Shown here: piece after piece, positions 9,020 to 18,800 of the stretch | How the letters are laid out: every line of letters starts with the position of its first letter | Position numbering within the stretch: the first letter of the stretch is position 1 | Assembly: GCA_014193315.1 (NCBI GenBank) | Contig: BJHS01000020.1 | Coordinates: forward strand, 1 to 32,588 | Direction of reading: 5' to 3' | Origin: Verrucomicrobiota bacterium | Lineage (GTDB): Bacteria; Verrucomicrobiota; Verrucomicrobiia; Opitutales; UBA953 | Length of the DNA stretch: 32,588 nt | Made by a program: the position numbers and the translations under genes | The notes under the pieces: generated by a model | The model's input: the letters and a program-made list of their open reading frames with translations, nothing else | What the model was told of the DNA's origin: nothing | Database searches by the model: none

Positions 9020-10042
9020 TTATTTCATGGCCTTAAGGACGTCACTGCCTTCCATCGTGTTATTGTTCATAAGCACGATGCGTACGGTGGCTTGGGCCGG
9101 CATGACTTGAATCGATGAACGGTAACTAGCGGTAGCCCCATCGTGCCCGTAGGCGAGCCGCTCCGCTGTGCCAGTCCGAAAGGCGCCGAGGCCGACCTTG
9201 CCGCCATTAGGATTGGCGTCCGCATGCGGCTGTAAGGCCAGCGTGAGGGCGTCGTTCAGGGGCGTGCGTTCCGGGTGCTCGAGGGCTTGTCCGAACTTGA
9301 GCATGTCAGCGGCGGTGCTGCGGAGGCTGCCCGCTGGAGCAAAGGCTTGGAAGGTAGTGATGAGCCCGGGCTTGTCGCCGTTGTAGGGCGGGGCTAAGGG
9401 GCCAAGGCTGGGTAAGTGACTCGGTTGCGTGTGGGTCAGGCCGAGCGGTCGGCAGACTTTCTCAAGGACACATTCCGTCCAGGGCTTACCGTATTGCTTC
9501 GCCACCAGGTAGCCGAGTAGGGCGACGCCGATATTGGAATAGCTGCAGGCCTGCGGGCCGTCTTGCTTGAGCTGTACTTGGGCGAGCCAAGCCAGCATCT
9601 GGGCTTCGTCGTAATTCGCATACCCCTTGAAGCCGTTGCTAAAGTTATCCGGCATCCGGGGAAGCCCGCTGGTATGGGTCGAAAGTTGCTTGAGGGTGAT
9701 TCGTCCGACGCGGGCGTCGGTATACTTGCACGCGGGCCCGAGGAGTTCAGCCACCGTGGTCTCCAGCGTCACCTTCTTTTCCAAGACGGCTTCGGCCAGC
9801 AAGATTCCCGTGAAGATCTTGGTGAGAGAGGCGATTTCGAAGACGAGGGTTTCGGGCGCTTGTGTCGGGTCAGGCGACTTACCCGCCAACGCGAAGCGGG
9901 TGCCTTGCGGGGTTTGCTCGGCGGTAACGATGCAGCCAGCGGGGATTTTGGCCGTTAAGGACTCCGCGGCCTCAGCCAATGGCTTCGCAGCGCTCGTGAG
10001 GGTGGCGAGGCAGCAGGTGACGAGGGCGAGGGTTCGGTTCAT
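9020..10042 (-). CDS. Exported serine hydrolase, class C beta-lactamase/penicillin-binding-protein fold
   Basis: This 340-residue protein starts with a signal peptide of about 19 residues. The three active-site motifs of the beta-lactamase family (PF00144) are all present: S72-L-T-K75, Y168-S-N170 and H300-D-G302 (in place of KTG). The length and motif spacing match EstB-like esterases and D-aminopeptidase-like members rather than dedicated resistance enzymes. Resistance function is therefore not claimed, and esterase or peptidase activity is more likely given the esterase gene just upstream. Its start lies 2 bases after that gene's stop codon, indicating translational coupling, and it has one of the few Shine-Dalgarno-like sequences in this window. 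Confidence 0.9.
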   Translation of the reverse strand: MNRTLALVTCCLATLTSAAKPLAEAAESLTAKIPAGCIVTAEQTPQGTRFALAGKSPDPTQAPETLVFEIASLTKIFTGILLAEAVLEKKVTLETTVAELLGPACKYTDARVGRITLKQLSTHTSGLPRMPDNFSNGFKGYANYDEAQMLAWLAQVQLKQDGPQACSYSNIGVALLGYLVAKQYGKPWTECVLEKVCRPLGLTHTQPSHLPSLGPLAPPYNGDKPGLITTFQAFAPAGSLRSTAADMLKFGQALEHPERTPLNDALTLALQPHADANPNGGKVGLGAFRTGTAERLAYGHDGATASYRSSIQVMPAQATVRIVLMNNNTMEGSDVLKAMK

Positions 10043-10044
10043 GC

Positions 10045-10911
10045 TCAGCGGCTCTCCCCCTGCTTACGGATGAATTGCAGGACGGCCTTGTGGCCTGGGT
10101 CCGCATTGAAGCGAAGGTTGTGGCCGATGCTACCGTGATCGGTATCCGTGATCTTCAGCGAGGTGGTTTCGACATGGCCCGCCCCCTTTAGCATCGCGAT
10201 GAGAAACTGGCTTTCCTCCGCACGTCCGGTCATGTCGTGGTCCGAGTAGAGCGTTAAGATCGGTGGCAGGGTCTTCGTAACGTGGAAGGCGGGGGCGGCT
10301 TCGTCGGATGTGACACTGTAGCGGCCTTGCCCGCGTTCCTCGCGGATGGTGTAATGCGTGAAGACTTGGCCACTGACCTGCGCGATGCCAGCGACGTCTT
10401 TTAGGCTGAGGCCGTAGGGTTTCAGTCGGCTAGAGTCAAAGCCCACCAGGAGTGCGAGGTAGCCTCCGGCGGAATGGCCGCCGATGAAGACCTTGCGCGG
10501 GTCACCGCCCATCCGGCCGATGTTGCGCACCGTCCAAGCAAAGGCCGCGGCGGCATCGTCGACATACTCAGGGTATTTTGCCTTCGGGCTGAGTCGGTAA
10601 TCGGGCACGACCACCGCGATGCCTTCACGGGCGAAGCTCGCAGCGATTTCGGCGCAATGCTCGGAGGCGAGTCCTTTGCTTCCTTTCTTTAAGCCACCCC
10701 CGTAGAACCAAACATAAGTCGCGAAAGGCGTGTCGCTTTTGGCGGGTAAGGTGACGTCCAACTTGCAGCGTTCCGCCTCGTAGGCCGTGAGGTCATTGCC
10801 AGTCCGGTAAGCGATGTCCTTGAGGACTTTGACGTCGGTTGGGGTTTCGGCAGCGAAACTGGGTCCATGGCCGACGAGGAGGGTGAGGCAGAAAGCAAGC
10901 AGTCGACGCAT
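10045..10911 (-). CDS. Exported alpha/beta hydrolase (esterase/lipase, BD-FAE-like)
   Basis: This 288-residue protein has a signal peptide (MRRLLAFCLTLLVGHGPSFA). An oxyanion-hole stretch VWFYGGGLKKGSKG (67-80) takes the place of the usual HGGG. The nucleophile elbow is GGHSAGG with Ser147. The probable acid is Asp224 or Asp226 in YSDHDM, and the histidine is His259 in TDTDHGS. The strand VVVPDYRLSPKAKYP is typical of the hormone-sensitive-lipase/carboxylesterase (COG0657) group. It probably removes ester groups from an exported substrate, possibly a polysaccharide. It is 90 bases downstream of the DUF1501 gene and 2 bases upstream of the serine hydrolase gene. The start is preceded by a C-rich run without a ribosome binding site. 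Confidence 0.88.
   Translation of the reverse strand: MRRLLAFCLTLLVGHGPSFAAETPTDVKVLKDIAYRTGNDLTAYEAERCKLDVTLPAKSDTPFATYVWFYGGGLKKGSKGLASEHCAEIAASFAREGIAVVVPDYRLSPKAKYPEYVDDAAAAFAWTVRNIGRMGGDPRKVFIGGHSAGGYLALLVGFDSSRLKPYGLSLKDVAGIAQVSGQVFTHYTIREERGQGRYSVTSDEAAPAFHVTKTLPPILTLYSDHDMTGRAEESQFLIAMLKGAGHVETTSLKITDTDHGSIGHNLRFNADPGHKAVLQFIRKQGESR
10052..10060 (-). promoter_or_regulatory. Shine-Dalgarno-like sequence for the 10042 start
   Basis: Minus-strand GGGGGAGAG ends 9 bases before the ATG at 10042 and lies inside the last codons of the esterase gene. It is noteworthy because most other genes here have no purine-rich site upstream. Some of the match may simply come from the Gln-Gly-Glu-Ser codons. 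Confidence 0.3.
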
Positions 10912-11001
10912 GGCGGGGCGGGGTAGTCCGTAGGTTGGCGGACAACCGGCGGAGGGAAAGCGTGAAGTGAGCGCCCCCGGTCTTCCTGACTAAATGACCG
11001 G

Positions 11002-12438
11002 TCAGGCGATGAGCCCCTGCACGACCTTGCCGTGGACATCGGTTAGACGATAGTCGCGGCCAGCATGGCGGAAGGTGAACTCTTCGTGGTTAAAGCCAAG
11101 GAGCTTCATGATCGTCGCATGAAGGTCGTGTACGTGAACGACGTCCTTGACGGACTTGAAGCCGAACTCGTCGGTCTCGCCGTAAACTGTACCGCCGCGG
11201 ACGCCGCCCCCAGCCATCCACATCGTGAAGCCGTGGTGGTTGTGGTCGCGGCCGTTGATCTTACCGGCATTGGAGCCCGGCGTGGGGAGCTCGACGGTCG
11301 GGGTACGACCGAACTCGCCGCCCCAGATGACGAGCGTGGAGTCGAGCATGCCGGAGCGCTTGAGGTCAGCGAGGAGCGCGGCAATCGGTTGGTCGGACTC
11401 GTGCGCCAACTTGCGGTGGTTGGATTCCAGGTCGTCGTGGGCATCCCAGGGCTGGCCAGAGCCATGCCAAAGCTGGACGAAACGGACGCCACGTTCCACC
11501 AGGCGACGGGCAATCAGGAATTGGCGGCCTTGGGTGGTGTCGCCATACATCTCGCGAGTCGAGATCGACTCACGGCTGATATCAAAGGCATCGGTAGCTT
11601 CGAGCTGCATGTGGTAGGCCATCTCGAACGATTGCGCGCGAGCTTCGAGGGCGGCATCCTGCGGGTGGAGCGATTGGTGTGAGGCGTTAATGCGCGCAAG
11701 GAGATCGAGCTGCTTACGCTGGGCCGGACGCGAGAGGCCCGCGTTGCGGATGTTTTCAATAAGTTCCTCCACGGTCTTTTTAGAGGAGTCGACGTAGTTG
11801 CCTTGATAGACGCCGGGCAAGAAGCCGCACTGCCAGTTCTGGGTTTCTTGGATCGGATAACCGCCCGGACAGAGGGTGATGAAGCCAGGGAGGTTTTCGT
11901 TTTCGGTGCCGAGCCCGTAGGTCACCCACGAACCCAAGCTGGGACGAACTTGGCGGGCTTCGCCGCAATTCATTAGTAGCAGGGAAGGTTCATGGTTCGG
12001 GACATTCGCCTGCATGGAGCGAATGACGCAGAGGTCATCGGCAAACGCTGCTGTCTTAGCAAAGAGCTCGCTGGCTTCGAGGCCGCTCTTGCCGTAGCGC
12101 TTCCACGTGAAGGGCGAGCGGAAGGCTGCTCCCGTCTTGCGTTCAGTCGCAATGTAGTCGCCCGGCAGTTTCTGGCCGTGGTATTTATCGAGCGAGGTCT
12201 TCCGGTCAAAGGTGTCAACGTGCGAAGGACCGCCGTTGGCGAAGATGTGGATGACGTGCTTAATCTTCGATGGCAGCGGGGCGCGGCGCGGCGCCAGCGG
12301 GTGCATGGGGTTAACCGAAATCGGGGCACCGTGGAGATCGCGCTGCAGTAACGAAGCGAAGGCTAAGCCGCCCATGCCCATGCCGCACTTCTGCAGGAAC
12401 TCCCTGCGGTTATGGATGAAAGTGGGGTCGTGGTGCAT
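11002..12438 (-). CDS. Tat-exported DUF1501 protein (second copy)
   Basis: This 478-residue DUF1501 (PF07394) protein has a Tat-type N-terminus NRREFLQKCGMGMGGLAF (10-27). It has the same landmarks as the copy at 3728-2286: a region with ANGGPSHVDTFD, WGGEFGRTPTVELPT, GRDHNHHGFTMWMAGGGV, and the C-terminal HDLHATIMKLLGFNHEEF. An upstream in-frame extension to 12498 overlaps the preceding gene, so the ATG at 12438, two bases after the stop of the PSCyt1 gene, is chosen. The two DUF1501 proteins are clearly diverged paralogues rather than a recent duplication. The reaction is unknown. Export in folded form by Tat suggests a bound cofactor or metal, which is inference. Confidence 0.93.
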   Translation of the reverse strand: MHHDPTFIHNRREFLQKCGMGMGGLAFASLLQRDLHGAPISVNPMHPLAPRRAPLPSKIKHVIHIFANGGPSHVDTFDRKTSLDKYHGQKLPGDYIATERKTGAAFRSPFTWKRYGKSGLEASELFAKTAAFADDLCVIRSMQANVPNHEPSLLLMNCGEARQVRPSLGSWVTYGLGTENENLPGFITLCPGGYPIQETQNWQCGFLPGVYQGNYVDSSKKTVEELIENIRNAGLSRPAQRKQLDLLARINASHQSLHPQDAALEARAQSFEMAYHMQLEATDAFDISRESISTREMYGDTTQGRQFLIARRLVERGVRFVQLWHGSGQPWDAHDDLESNHRKLAHESDQPIAALLADLKRSGMLDSTLVIWGGEFGRTPTVELPTPGSNAGKINGRDHNHHGFTMWMAGGGVRGGTVYGETDEFGFKSVKDVVHVHDLHATIMKLLGFNHEEFTFRHAGRDYRLTDVHGKVVQGLIA

Positions 12439-12440
12439 GC

Positions 12441-15400
12441 TTATTCGGTAAAGTTGAATTCGTTGCTGGCGAAGAGAATCTGCGCGAGCGAAGACCAAGG
12501 GGACTGCGGCGAACTCTTGCGGTTAAAGCCCGCGGAGGCCGCATCGATGATCTCACCAGTGCGCGCGTCCTTGAGCACCGGAGCCCAGGTGAAGCTGTCG
12601 CTGTTCGGGCCGTTCAAGTCATCGAGGATAAAGTCCACCGTGTCGCTCGGGGAGATGACGGCTTTCTCGAGGACGACGGGTACGGAAGCCCCGCCGAGGC
12701 AGGTCCATTCACCGAGCAAGCCGCGTTGGGCGGAGACAATGCGGGCACGGACGCCCTGGCTTTGGGGAGTGGGCACCTTGAGGTCACCATCGATGCGGAA
12801 TTCACCGCCGCCGCCCGCGGACCAGCGCCGGATGACTGCGTGCTGCGCATCGTTACCAGGATGGCCGCCTTTCGCAGTCAACGCAGCATGCCCATTCCCG
12901 CTGGTCGCGTCGGGATACTTGTCCGTCGGGTTCAAGCCATCTTTCTTGAACACTTTCATCTCGGTGAAGGTGACTTTCTTGGTTTTGGGGTCGTAGCCGC
13001 CGATGCCACTCAACCAGTTGGCGGGGGCGGGGGCTTGGCGGACTTCGGTGACGTAGGCCAAGGCTTGCTTAATCTCCGCGGACTTTGGGTCGCGGGCGAG
13101 GATGGCACGGTAGAGCTCGCGCACTTTCTCTTCATCGGTGGCCGCTGGGGCGATTTTCTCCGCGAGTTTATCCGCCTGCTGACGAGCGAAGGGATGGTTC
13201 ATCATCCAGAGCGCTTGCTGGGGCGTCGTGGTTTCATTACGTCGGGCGACGTGGTAGTCCGGGTTCGCAAAGTCGAACGTGCGGAAGACGGCTGGGAGGT
13301 TCTGGCGGTCAATCAAGGCGTAGATGGTCCGCCGGGGCGTGCTGAAATTGGCAACGAGGTCAAAGGGCTGGCCACCGAGCTTGGGCTCGAGCTGACCGGT
13401 GATGGCGAGGATGCTGTCACGCATGGTCTCGAAATCCGCCCGGCGACGATGCATGCGCCAGAGCAGGCGGTTCTCAGGGTCCTTGTCCAGGCCAGCCTTA
13501 TGGGTTTCCGACGCTTGGCGGAAAGCCGCCGAGGTCACGAGGGTTCGAATAAGTTTCTTGGTCGACCATTGGTCGGCGATGAAGCGCGTTGCCAGTCCGT
13601 CAAGGAGTGCAGGGTTAGTGGGCGCCGCCGTGCGGACGCCGAAGTCGCTGGGGGTCTCGACGAGAGGTTGGCCGAAAATCTGATCCCACACGCGGTTCAC
13701 CATCACACGAGCCGTCAGTGGATTGTTGGCATTGGCGATGGCTTCGGCGAGCTCGAGGCGCCCGCTGCCCCGCTTGAAGTCCCCGGGCTTGCCGTCGGGG
13801 GCAAGGATTTCGAGGTAATGCCGCGTGACGTTCTTGCCGGGGCGGCCTGGATTACCGCGTAGGAAAACGTTGCCGTTCACGGGTTGGGCTTTGTCAACGA
13901 CGGCCATGGCCCGCGGTGGGCTCTTGGGGCTGGCTTTGAAGGCTTCAACTTCACGGATGAGGCTACGATGTTTTTGGGCGTCGGCGACGACGTACGAGCC
14001 CACAAGGCTATCGGCAGTCGGGGTGGTGGGGCCGTTCGCTGCTTCGATGAGTGCTCGCCACGGTTTGAACTCGAGGGTGGGGTTACCGCGGGCGGTCGCG
14101 AGGAGTTCGCCGTAGGCAGCGACGAGTTCGTCGAACTTCGTCGGCATCTTTTTGGTCAGGGCGGCTTGCAGGGTGGGGTCAATCGGTGTGGCTGACTTCG
14201 CGAGAAGTTCGGCCGAAAGTTTGGCCTTGAAGGCGTCGTCAGGGGTGCCTACGAGACGGGCCCAGAGTCCGAACTGCGGGTCGGTCGTAACGAGGCGAGG
14301 CTTCAAGGTTATCTTCCACCCCGCAAGGATCGCGGGGTAGAGGGCGAGGCGTTTCGCTTCCTGGGCGTCATCAAACTTCGCGTCGGCCAGTGAGCGACGG
14401 AGAACGCCGAGGTAAGCCGTTGTCTTGACGGACGAGAAGGAGCCTTCGCGCCGGCTGGTCCGGAAATCCACGACCTTGGCTTCCTTGGCGGCGAGCTCTT
14501 TTTCAAATTCCACCGAGTCCTTCGTCGGCGTGAAGGGCTTCAGTAACGGCTTATCTTTGGGCTCCTCGCTCGAGTTAAAGATGGCGTAAAGAGCGTAGTA
14601 ATCCGTCGCAGGCAAGGGGTCGGATTTATGGTCGTGGCACCGTGCACAGGCCATGGTGAGGCCTTGCGTGCCGCGCATGACGACGTCGATGCGGTCATCG
14701 ATGATGTCCTGTTGGTTATTAAGGAAGCGTCGGCCGAGGGTCAGGAAGCCCAAGGCCGCCAAGTCGCGGGTGTCTTCGCCAGTCACGAGCGCGTCCGCCG
14801 CGAGCTGCAGCTTGAGGAACTGGTCATACGGCATATCCTGATTGAAAGCCCCGACGACCCAATCACGGTAAGTGTAGGCGTAGGCGTAACGACGTTCCTC
14901 TTCGAAGACATAACCCTTGGTGTCGGCGTAACGCGCAACGTCGAGCCAGTGCCGGCCCCAGCGTTCGCCGAAGGCTGGGGCGGCGAGGAGTCGGTCGACG
15001 AGTTTATCGTATGCTTGCGGGTCGCGATCCGCGACGAAGCGCTCGACCTCGGCGGCGGAGGGCGGCAGGCCGTGCAACACAAAGTACGCGCGACGAATCA
15101 GCGTTTCCTTCGGGGCATCGGGCGAATAGGACAGGCCGTTCGCTTCTAGTTTAGAAAGGACGAAGCGATCGACGTCATTACGGATGCGCTCGGTGGCCGT
15201 GACTTTGGGGAGCGCTGGGGCGGCAATAGGCTGGAAGGCCCAGTGCTTACGTGGGTCGGAGATCTCGGGCTGACCAGACGTCGGCCAAGGGAGCCCTTGG
15301 CGAACCCATTCGGTGAGCGCGGCGATTTCCTTGGGCACGAGTTTCTTCTCGTCGCTCGGCATCGCTTCGACGTCCTTTCGCTTCGTGTGGTTAATAGCGA

Positions 15401-15662
15401 GAATGAGGCGACTCTGCTCGGGTTGGCCAAGGACAACGACGGGACCGACTTCCCCGCCTTTGAGAATGTAAGCCCGGGAGTCTAGGCGCAGGCTCGACTT
15501 CTGCTTCTTAGGTCCATGGCACTCGTAGCAGTTTTCGACCAAGATTGGGCGGACCTCCTTTTCGAAAAACTCAAGTTGGGCGGCCGTTGGGACAGGGTCA
15601 GCCCCAGCCAGACGCCCAGTCAGGGCGAGGCCTGCTAGAAGTAGGAGGGCAGGGGCTTTCAT
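12441..15662 (-). CDS. PSCyt1-DUF1549-DUF1553 protein (second complete copy)
   Basis: This 1073-residue exported protein has a signal peptide (1-21). PSCyt1 carries C45-Y-E-C48-H49 followed by GPKKQKSSLRLDSR. A DUF1549 region (about 165-345) contains LPPSAAEVERFV and GRHWLDVARYADTKGY. A second heme-type motif is C339-A-R-C342-H343 in CARCHDHKSDP. DUF1553 (about 635-835) contains NNPLTARVMVNRVWDQIFG. A C-terminal region (about 885-1073) is rich in beta-strand-like sequence and is not present in the same form in the 1022-residue paralogue. It heads a minus-strand cluster with DUF1501, esterase and serine hydrolase genes. A sigma-70-like promoter may lie at 15681-15707. Electron-transfer function is inferred only from the heme motifs. 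Confidence 0.93.
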   Translation of the reverse strand: MKAPALLLLAGLALTGRLAGADPVPTAAQLEFFEKEVRPILVENCYECHGPKKQKSSLRLDSRAYILKGGEVGPVVVLGQPEQSRLILAINHTKRKDVEAMPSDEKKLVPKEIAALTEWVRQGLPWPTSGQPEISDPRKHWAFQPIAAPALPKVTATERIRNDVDRFVLSKLEANGLSYSPDAPKETLIRRAYFVLHGLPPSAAEVERFVADRDPQAYDKLVDRLLAAPAFGERWGRHWLDVARYADTKGYVFEEERRYAYAYTYRDWVVGAFNQDMPYDQFLKLQLAADALVTGEDTRDLAALGFLTLGRRFLNNQQDIIDDRIDVVMRGTQGLTMACARCHDHKSDPLPATDYYALYAIFNSSEEPKDKPLLKPFTPTKDSVEFEKELAAKEAKVVDFRTSRREGSFSSVKTTAYLGVLRRSLADAKFDDAQEAKRLALYPAILAGWKITLKPRLVTTDPQFGLWARLVGTPDDAFKAKLSAELLAKSATPIDPTLQAALTKKMPTKFDELVAAYGELLATARGNPTLEFKPWRALIEAANGPTTPTADSLVGSYVVADAQKHRSLIREVEAFKASPKSPPRAMAVVDKAQPVNGNVFLRGNPGRPGKNVTRHYLEILAPDGKPGDFKRGSGRLELAEAIANANNPLTARVMVNRVWDQIFGQPLVETPSDFGVRTAAPTNPALLDGLATRFIADQWSTKKLIRTLVTSAAFRQASETHKAGLDKDPENRLLWRMHRRRADFETMRDSILAITGQLEPKLGGQPFDLVANFSTPRRTIYALIDRQNLPAVFRTFDFANPDYHVARRNETTTPQQALWMMNHPFARQQADKLAEKIAPAATDEEKVRELYRAILARDPKSAEIKQALAYVTEVRQAPAPANWLSGIGGYDPKTKKVTFTEMKVFKKDGLNPTDKYPDATSGNGHAALTAKGGHPGNDAQHAVIRRWSAGGGGEFRIDGDLKVPTPQSQGVRARIVSAQRGLLGEWTCLGGASVPVVLEKAVISPSDTVDFILDDLNGPNSDSFTWAPVLKDARTGEIIDAASAGFNRKSSPQSPWSSLAQILFASNEFNFTE

Positions 15663-15680
15663 AAAGGGTCTAACAAGAAC

Positions 15681-15707
15681 ACCCTATGATTGTTCCTCCA
15701 ATGTCAA
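15681..15707 (-). promoter_or_regulatory. Possible promoter for the 15662-9020 cluster
   Basis: On the minus strand a perfect TTGACA (15707-15702) is followed after 15 bases by TAGGGT (15686-15681), a weak -10 match with a short spacer. The surrounding 60 bases (15661-15720) are only 21/60 G+C by hand count, far below the genes on either side. The predicted transcript would have a leader of only about 12-16 bases. The -35 match is good and the -10 doubtful. Confidence 0.35.
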
Positions 15708-15800
15708 TTTTGGGTAAAAATGGACTTGGAAGGGCTCACGGGAGGCTCGTTTGGCCCCTGCAGGATTTTTCCTTCCAACCTTTGAGGTTATCCGCTGTCT

Positions 15801-15829
15801 GTGAGGGGTGCCGTTTACCCCCGGCTCAC
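15801..15829 (+). promoter_or_regulatory. Stem-loop in the leader of the ThuA/cytochrome fusion gene
   Basis: GTGAG (15801-15805) and GGGT (15806-15809) can pair with CTCAC (15825-15829) and ACCC (15817-15820), with loop GCCGTTT and a 4-base bulge. The structure ends 12 bases before the ATG at 15842. A smaller hairpin, AACCT-TTG-AGGTT, lies upstream at 15777-15789. The structures may influence translation initiation, but no known RNA element was recognised. Confidence 0.3.
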
Positions 15830-15841
15830 CCCATCATTCTT

Positions 15842-18800
15842 ATGACTAATATCCTCCGTCCCTGGACCCGCGTCGCTGTCGTAGCCGCTTGTCTCCTCGC
15901 TTCGCTCGGCGCACAAGCGGCCGCCGACATCGTCTTCTTGGCGGGTGGCCGGTCGCATGGCCCTGGTGAGCACGAGTTCAAGGCGGGCTCCGAACTCTTG
16001 GCCAAGGCCATTAATGAGCAGAGCGGCTTAGGTCTCAAGGCCGTGGTCGTCAGCGGCTGGCCTAAGGATGAAACGATTCTGGACGGCATCAAGTGCCTCG
16101 TCATCTATGCCGACGGCACGAGCGTCGTCGGCAAGGGCTGGGCCAAGGTCGATGAGCTCGCCAAGAAGGGTACGGGCATCGTGTTCATGCATTATGCCGT
16201 CCACCCCGATGCCAAGGATGGCGAAAAATACTACCGTCCCTGGATCGGCGGCGCATTTGAAACGGGCTGGTCCGTCAACCCGCATTGGGTCGCCGACCTC
16301 AAGGCTTTGCCGAATCATCCGGTAGCGCGCGGCGTGAATGGCCTCGTGCAGGCTTACGATGAGTTTTATTACAACATGCGTTTCCCGGCGGAGCGCAGCA
16401 AGGTGCTCGACCTCGTTACGGCCGTGCCAACCCGTGAGAACGTGAAGAAGTATATCAATCTTTGGAATGAGCACGGCGTCGACGGCCTCGGTAAAGTCCA
16501 GACGTTGATGTGGGGTATCGAACGCGCCGATGGCGGCCGCGGCGTTGGTTTCTCCGGTGGTCATAACCATCGCAATTGGGCCATCGACGGCTTCCGGACC
16601 TTGGCCCTCAACGCTATCGTTTGGGCTGCGAAGGTCGAAGTGCCTGCCACGGGGGTGAAGTCCACTCCAGTTACCGAAGATGAGCTCAACGCCAACCTGG
16701 ATGATAAGGGCAAGAACGCACCTCGCCTCAAGCTTCCGCAGCCGGGCGAATTTGCCAAGATTCCCGCCGCCGCCATTCAGGTCGAACGCGAAGCCAAATT
16801 CGGCCCTCCCGCCGCTAGTGCTCCTGCACCCGCCGCCCCGGCCGCTCCCAAAGCCGCGACGCCTGCCGCCACGCCGACCGCAGGGAAGCCAGCGGCTCAG
16901 ACCAAGGACATTACTGCCAAGGATAAGGTTCGCCTAACCGAACTGACCGCTGACCTCAAGGGTGCGAAGGAACTTTACCTGCTGGTTTCCGACCTCGGTG
17001 ATAGCAACTGCGACTGGGTCTCCTGGATCGAGCCCACGTTGCTCATGGCCGACGGGACGACGAAGAACCTCATCGATCTGAAGTGGAAATCCGCCACCGC
17101 CAGCCACGGCGCGGTGCTCGTGGGCAAGAATAATTCCAAGGGTCCGCTTTCCGTCGCCGGTAAGGTCTACACCAACGGTATTGGCACCCACGCCACCTCG
17201 GTCATCGCCTACGATCTCCCAGCGGGCGTGGTCGGCTTCCGTACGCAAGTCGCCATCGACGACGGTGGTTTAGAGCGCGGCGGTAAGCGCAGCCCCGCTG
17301 CGGTTCGCTTCATGGTGTTTACCCAGAAGCCCGACGAAGCGAAGGCCGTCGCGGTGGAAGATGGTCCAATGCTCGTCCCGCCAGAACTCTTCACCGTACC
17401 GGAAGGTTTTGAAGTCACGGTCTGGGCGACTTCGCCGATGCTCTTTAACCCGACGAACATCGACTTCGACGAGAAGGGTCGGATGTTTGTCGCCGAGGGC
17501 GTGAACTACCGCGGTAAGGGTGGTCGCCGCAAGGAAGGCGACCGCATCGTCATCCTCGAGGACACCTCGGGCGCTGGCAAGGCGGACAAAGCGACGGTCT
17601 TCGTCCAGGACACGAACCTGGCCTCGCCGCTGGGCGTCGCCGCCATCGACGGCAAAGTCGTGGTCTCCCAGCCGCCGGACTTAATTGTTTACACCGACGT
17701 CAATCGCGACGGGGTCTTCGACCCGGCCGTCGATAAGCGCGAGGTCCTCCTGACCGGCTTCAATGGCCGCCAGCACGACCACTCCCTTCACAGCGTGACC
17801 GTCGGTCCGGACGGGAAGTGGAACTTCAATCAAGGCAACACCGGCGCGGACTTCATCGACAAGGCCGGCCGCCACTTCTACATGGGGAGCCCTTACATGC
17901 TCGGCGGCATCGCCGGGAAGCGTAGCGACGACGGCAATGTCTGGATCGGCGGATTCTCGGTCCGCATGAACGCCGATGGCTCTGACCTCCGCATCGTTGG
18001 TCACAACTACCGTAATAGCTACGAGCAGGCCATCAATTCGCTTGGGGACCTCTACCAGAGCGACAATGATGACCCGCCCGCCTGTCGTGTCTCCTTGATC
18101 ATGGAAGGCGGCAATGCCGGCTTCGCCTCCCTCGATGGTAAGCGCTCCTGGGGAGCCGATAAGCGTCCCGGGCAGTCCACCCCGGTGGCGGAATGGCGGC
18201 AGGAAGACCCGACCACCATGCCCGCCGGCGATGTCTATGGCGGCGGTTCCCCGACCGGCGTAGCCTTCTACGAGAACGGCGCGCTCGGCGAGAAGTGGAA
18301 CGGCCTGCTCCTGGCCTGCGAAGCCGGCAAGAACGTCATCTTCGGCTATCAGCCCAAGCCCGATGGCGCCGGCATGAAGCTCGAGCGTTTTGATTTCATC
18401 ACCTCCAACAAGGAGAAGGAGTGGGCGGGGTCCGACTTCCTGGGCGGCCGCGCGACGGGCGTCCTGAAGACGATGTTCCGTCCGGCCGACGTCACCGTGG
18501 GCCCGGATGGCGCGATTTACTTCGCCGATTGGTTCGACCCCGGCGTGGGCGGTCACGGCACGCGCGATAATCGCTACTCCGGCACCATCTACCGCGTCGC
18601 CCCGAAGGGTTTCAAGTCGGTGGTCCCGAAGATCGACCTCGGCGTGCCGGAAGGCCAGTTGCTTGCCTTGCGTAGCCCCGCCTCGAATGTCCGCGGCGCC
18701 GGGTTTGCCCGCCTCAAGGCCCAGGGAGATAAGGTTGCCGACGACGTCGCCTCCCTGCTGGGTGATGCGAATCCCTACGTCGCCGCGCGCGCCGTGTGGT

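Noticed and set aside
9020-10042. Antibiotic-resistance beta-lactamase
   Set aside because: The motifs (SxxK, YxN, HDG instead of KTG) and esterase neighbour fit the broader serine hydrolase family; nothing supports a resistance role.
10985-11006. CCTGAC/GTCAGG hairpin at the end of the DUF1501 gene
   Set aside because: No T-run follows on the minus strand and the stem includes coding sequence; probably chance.
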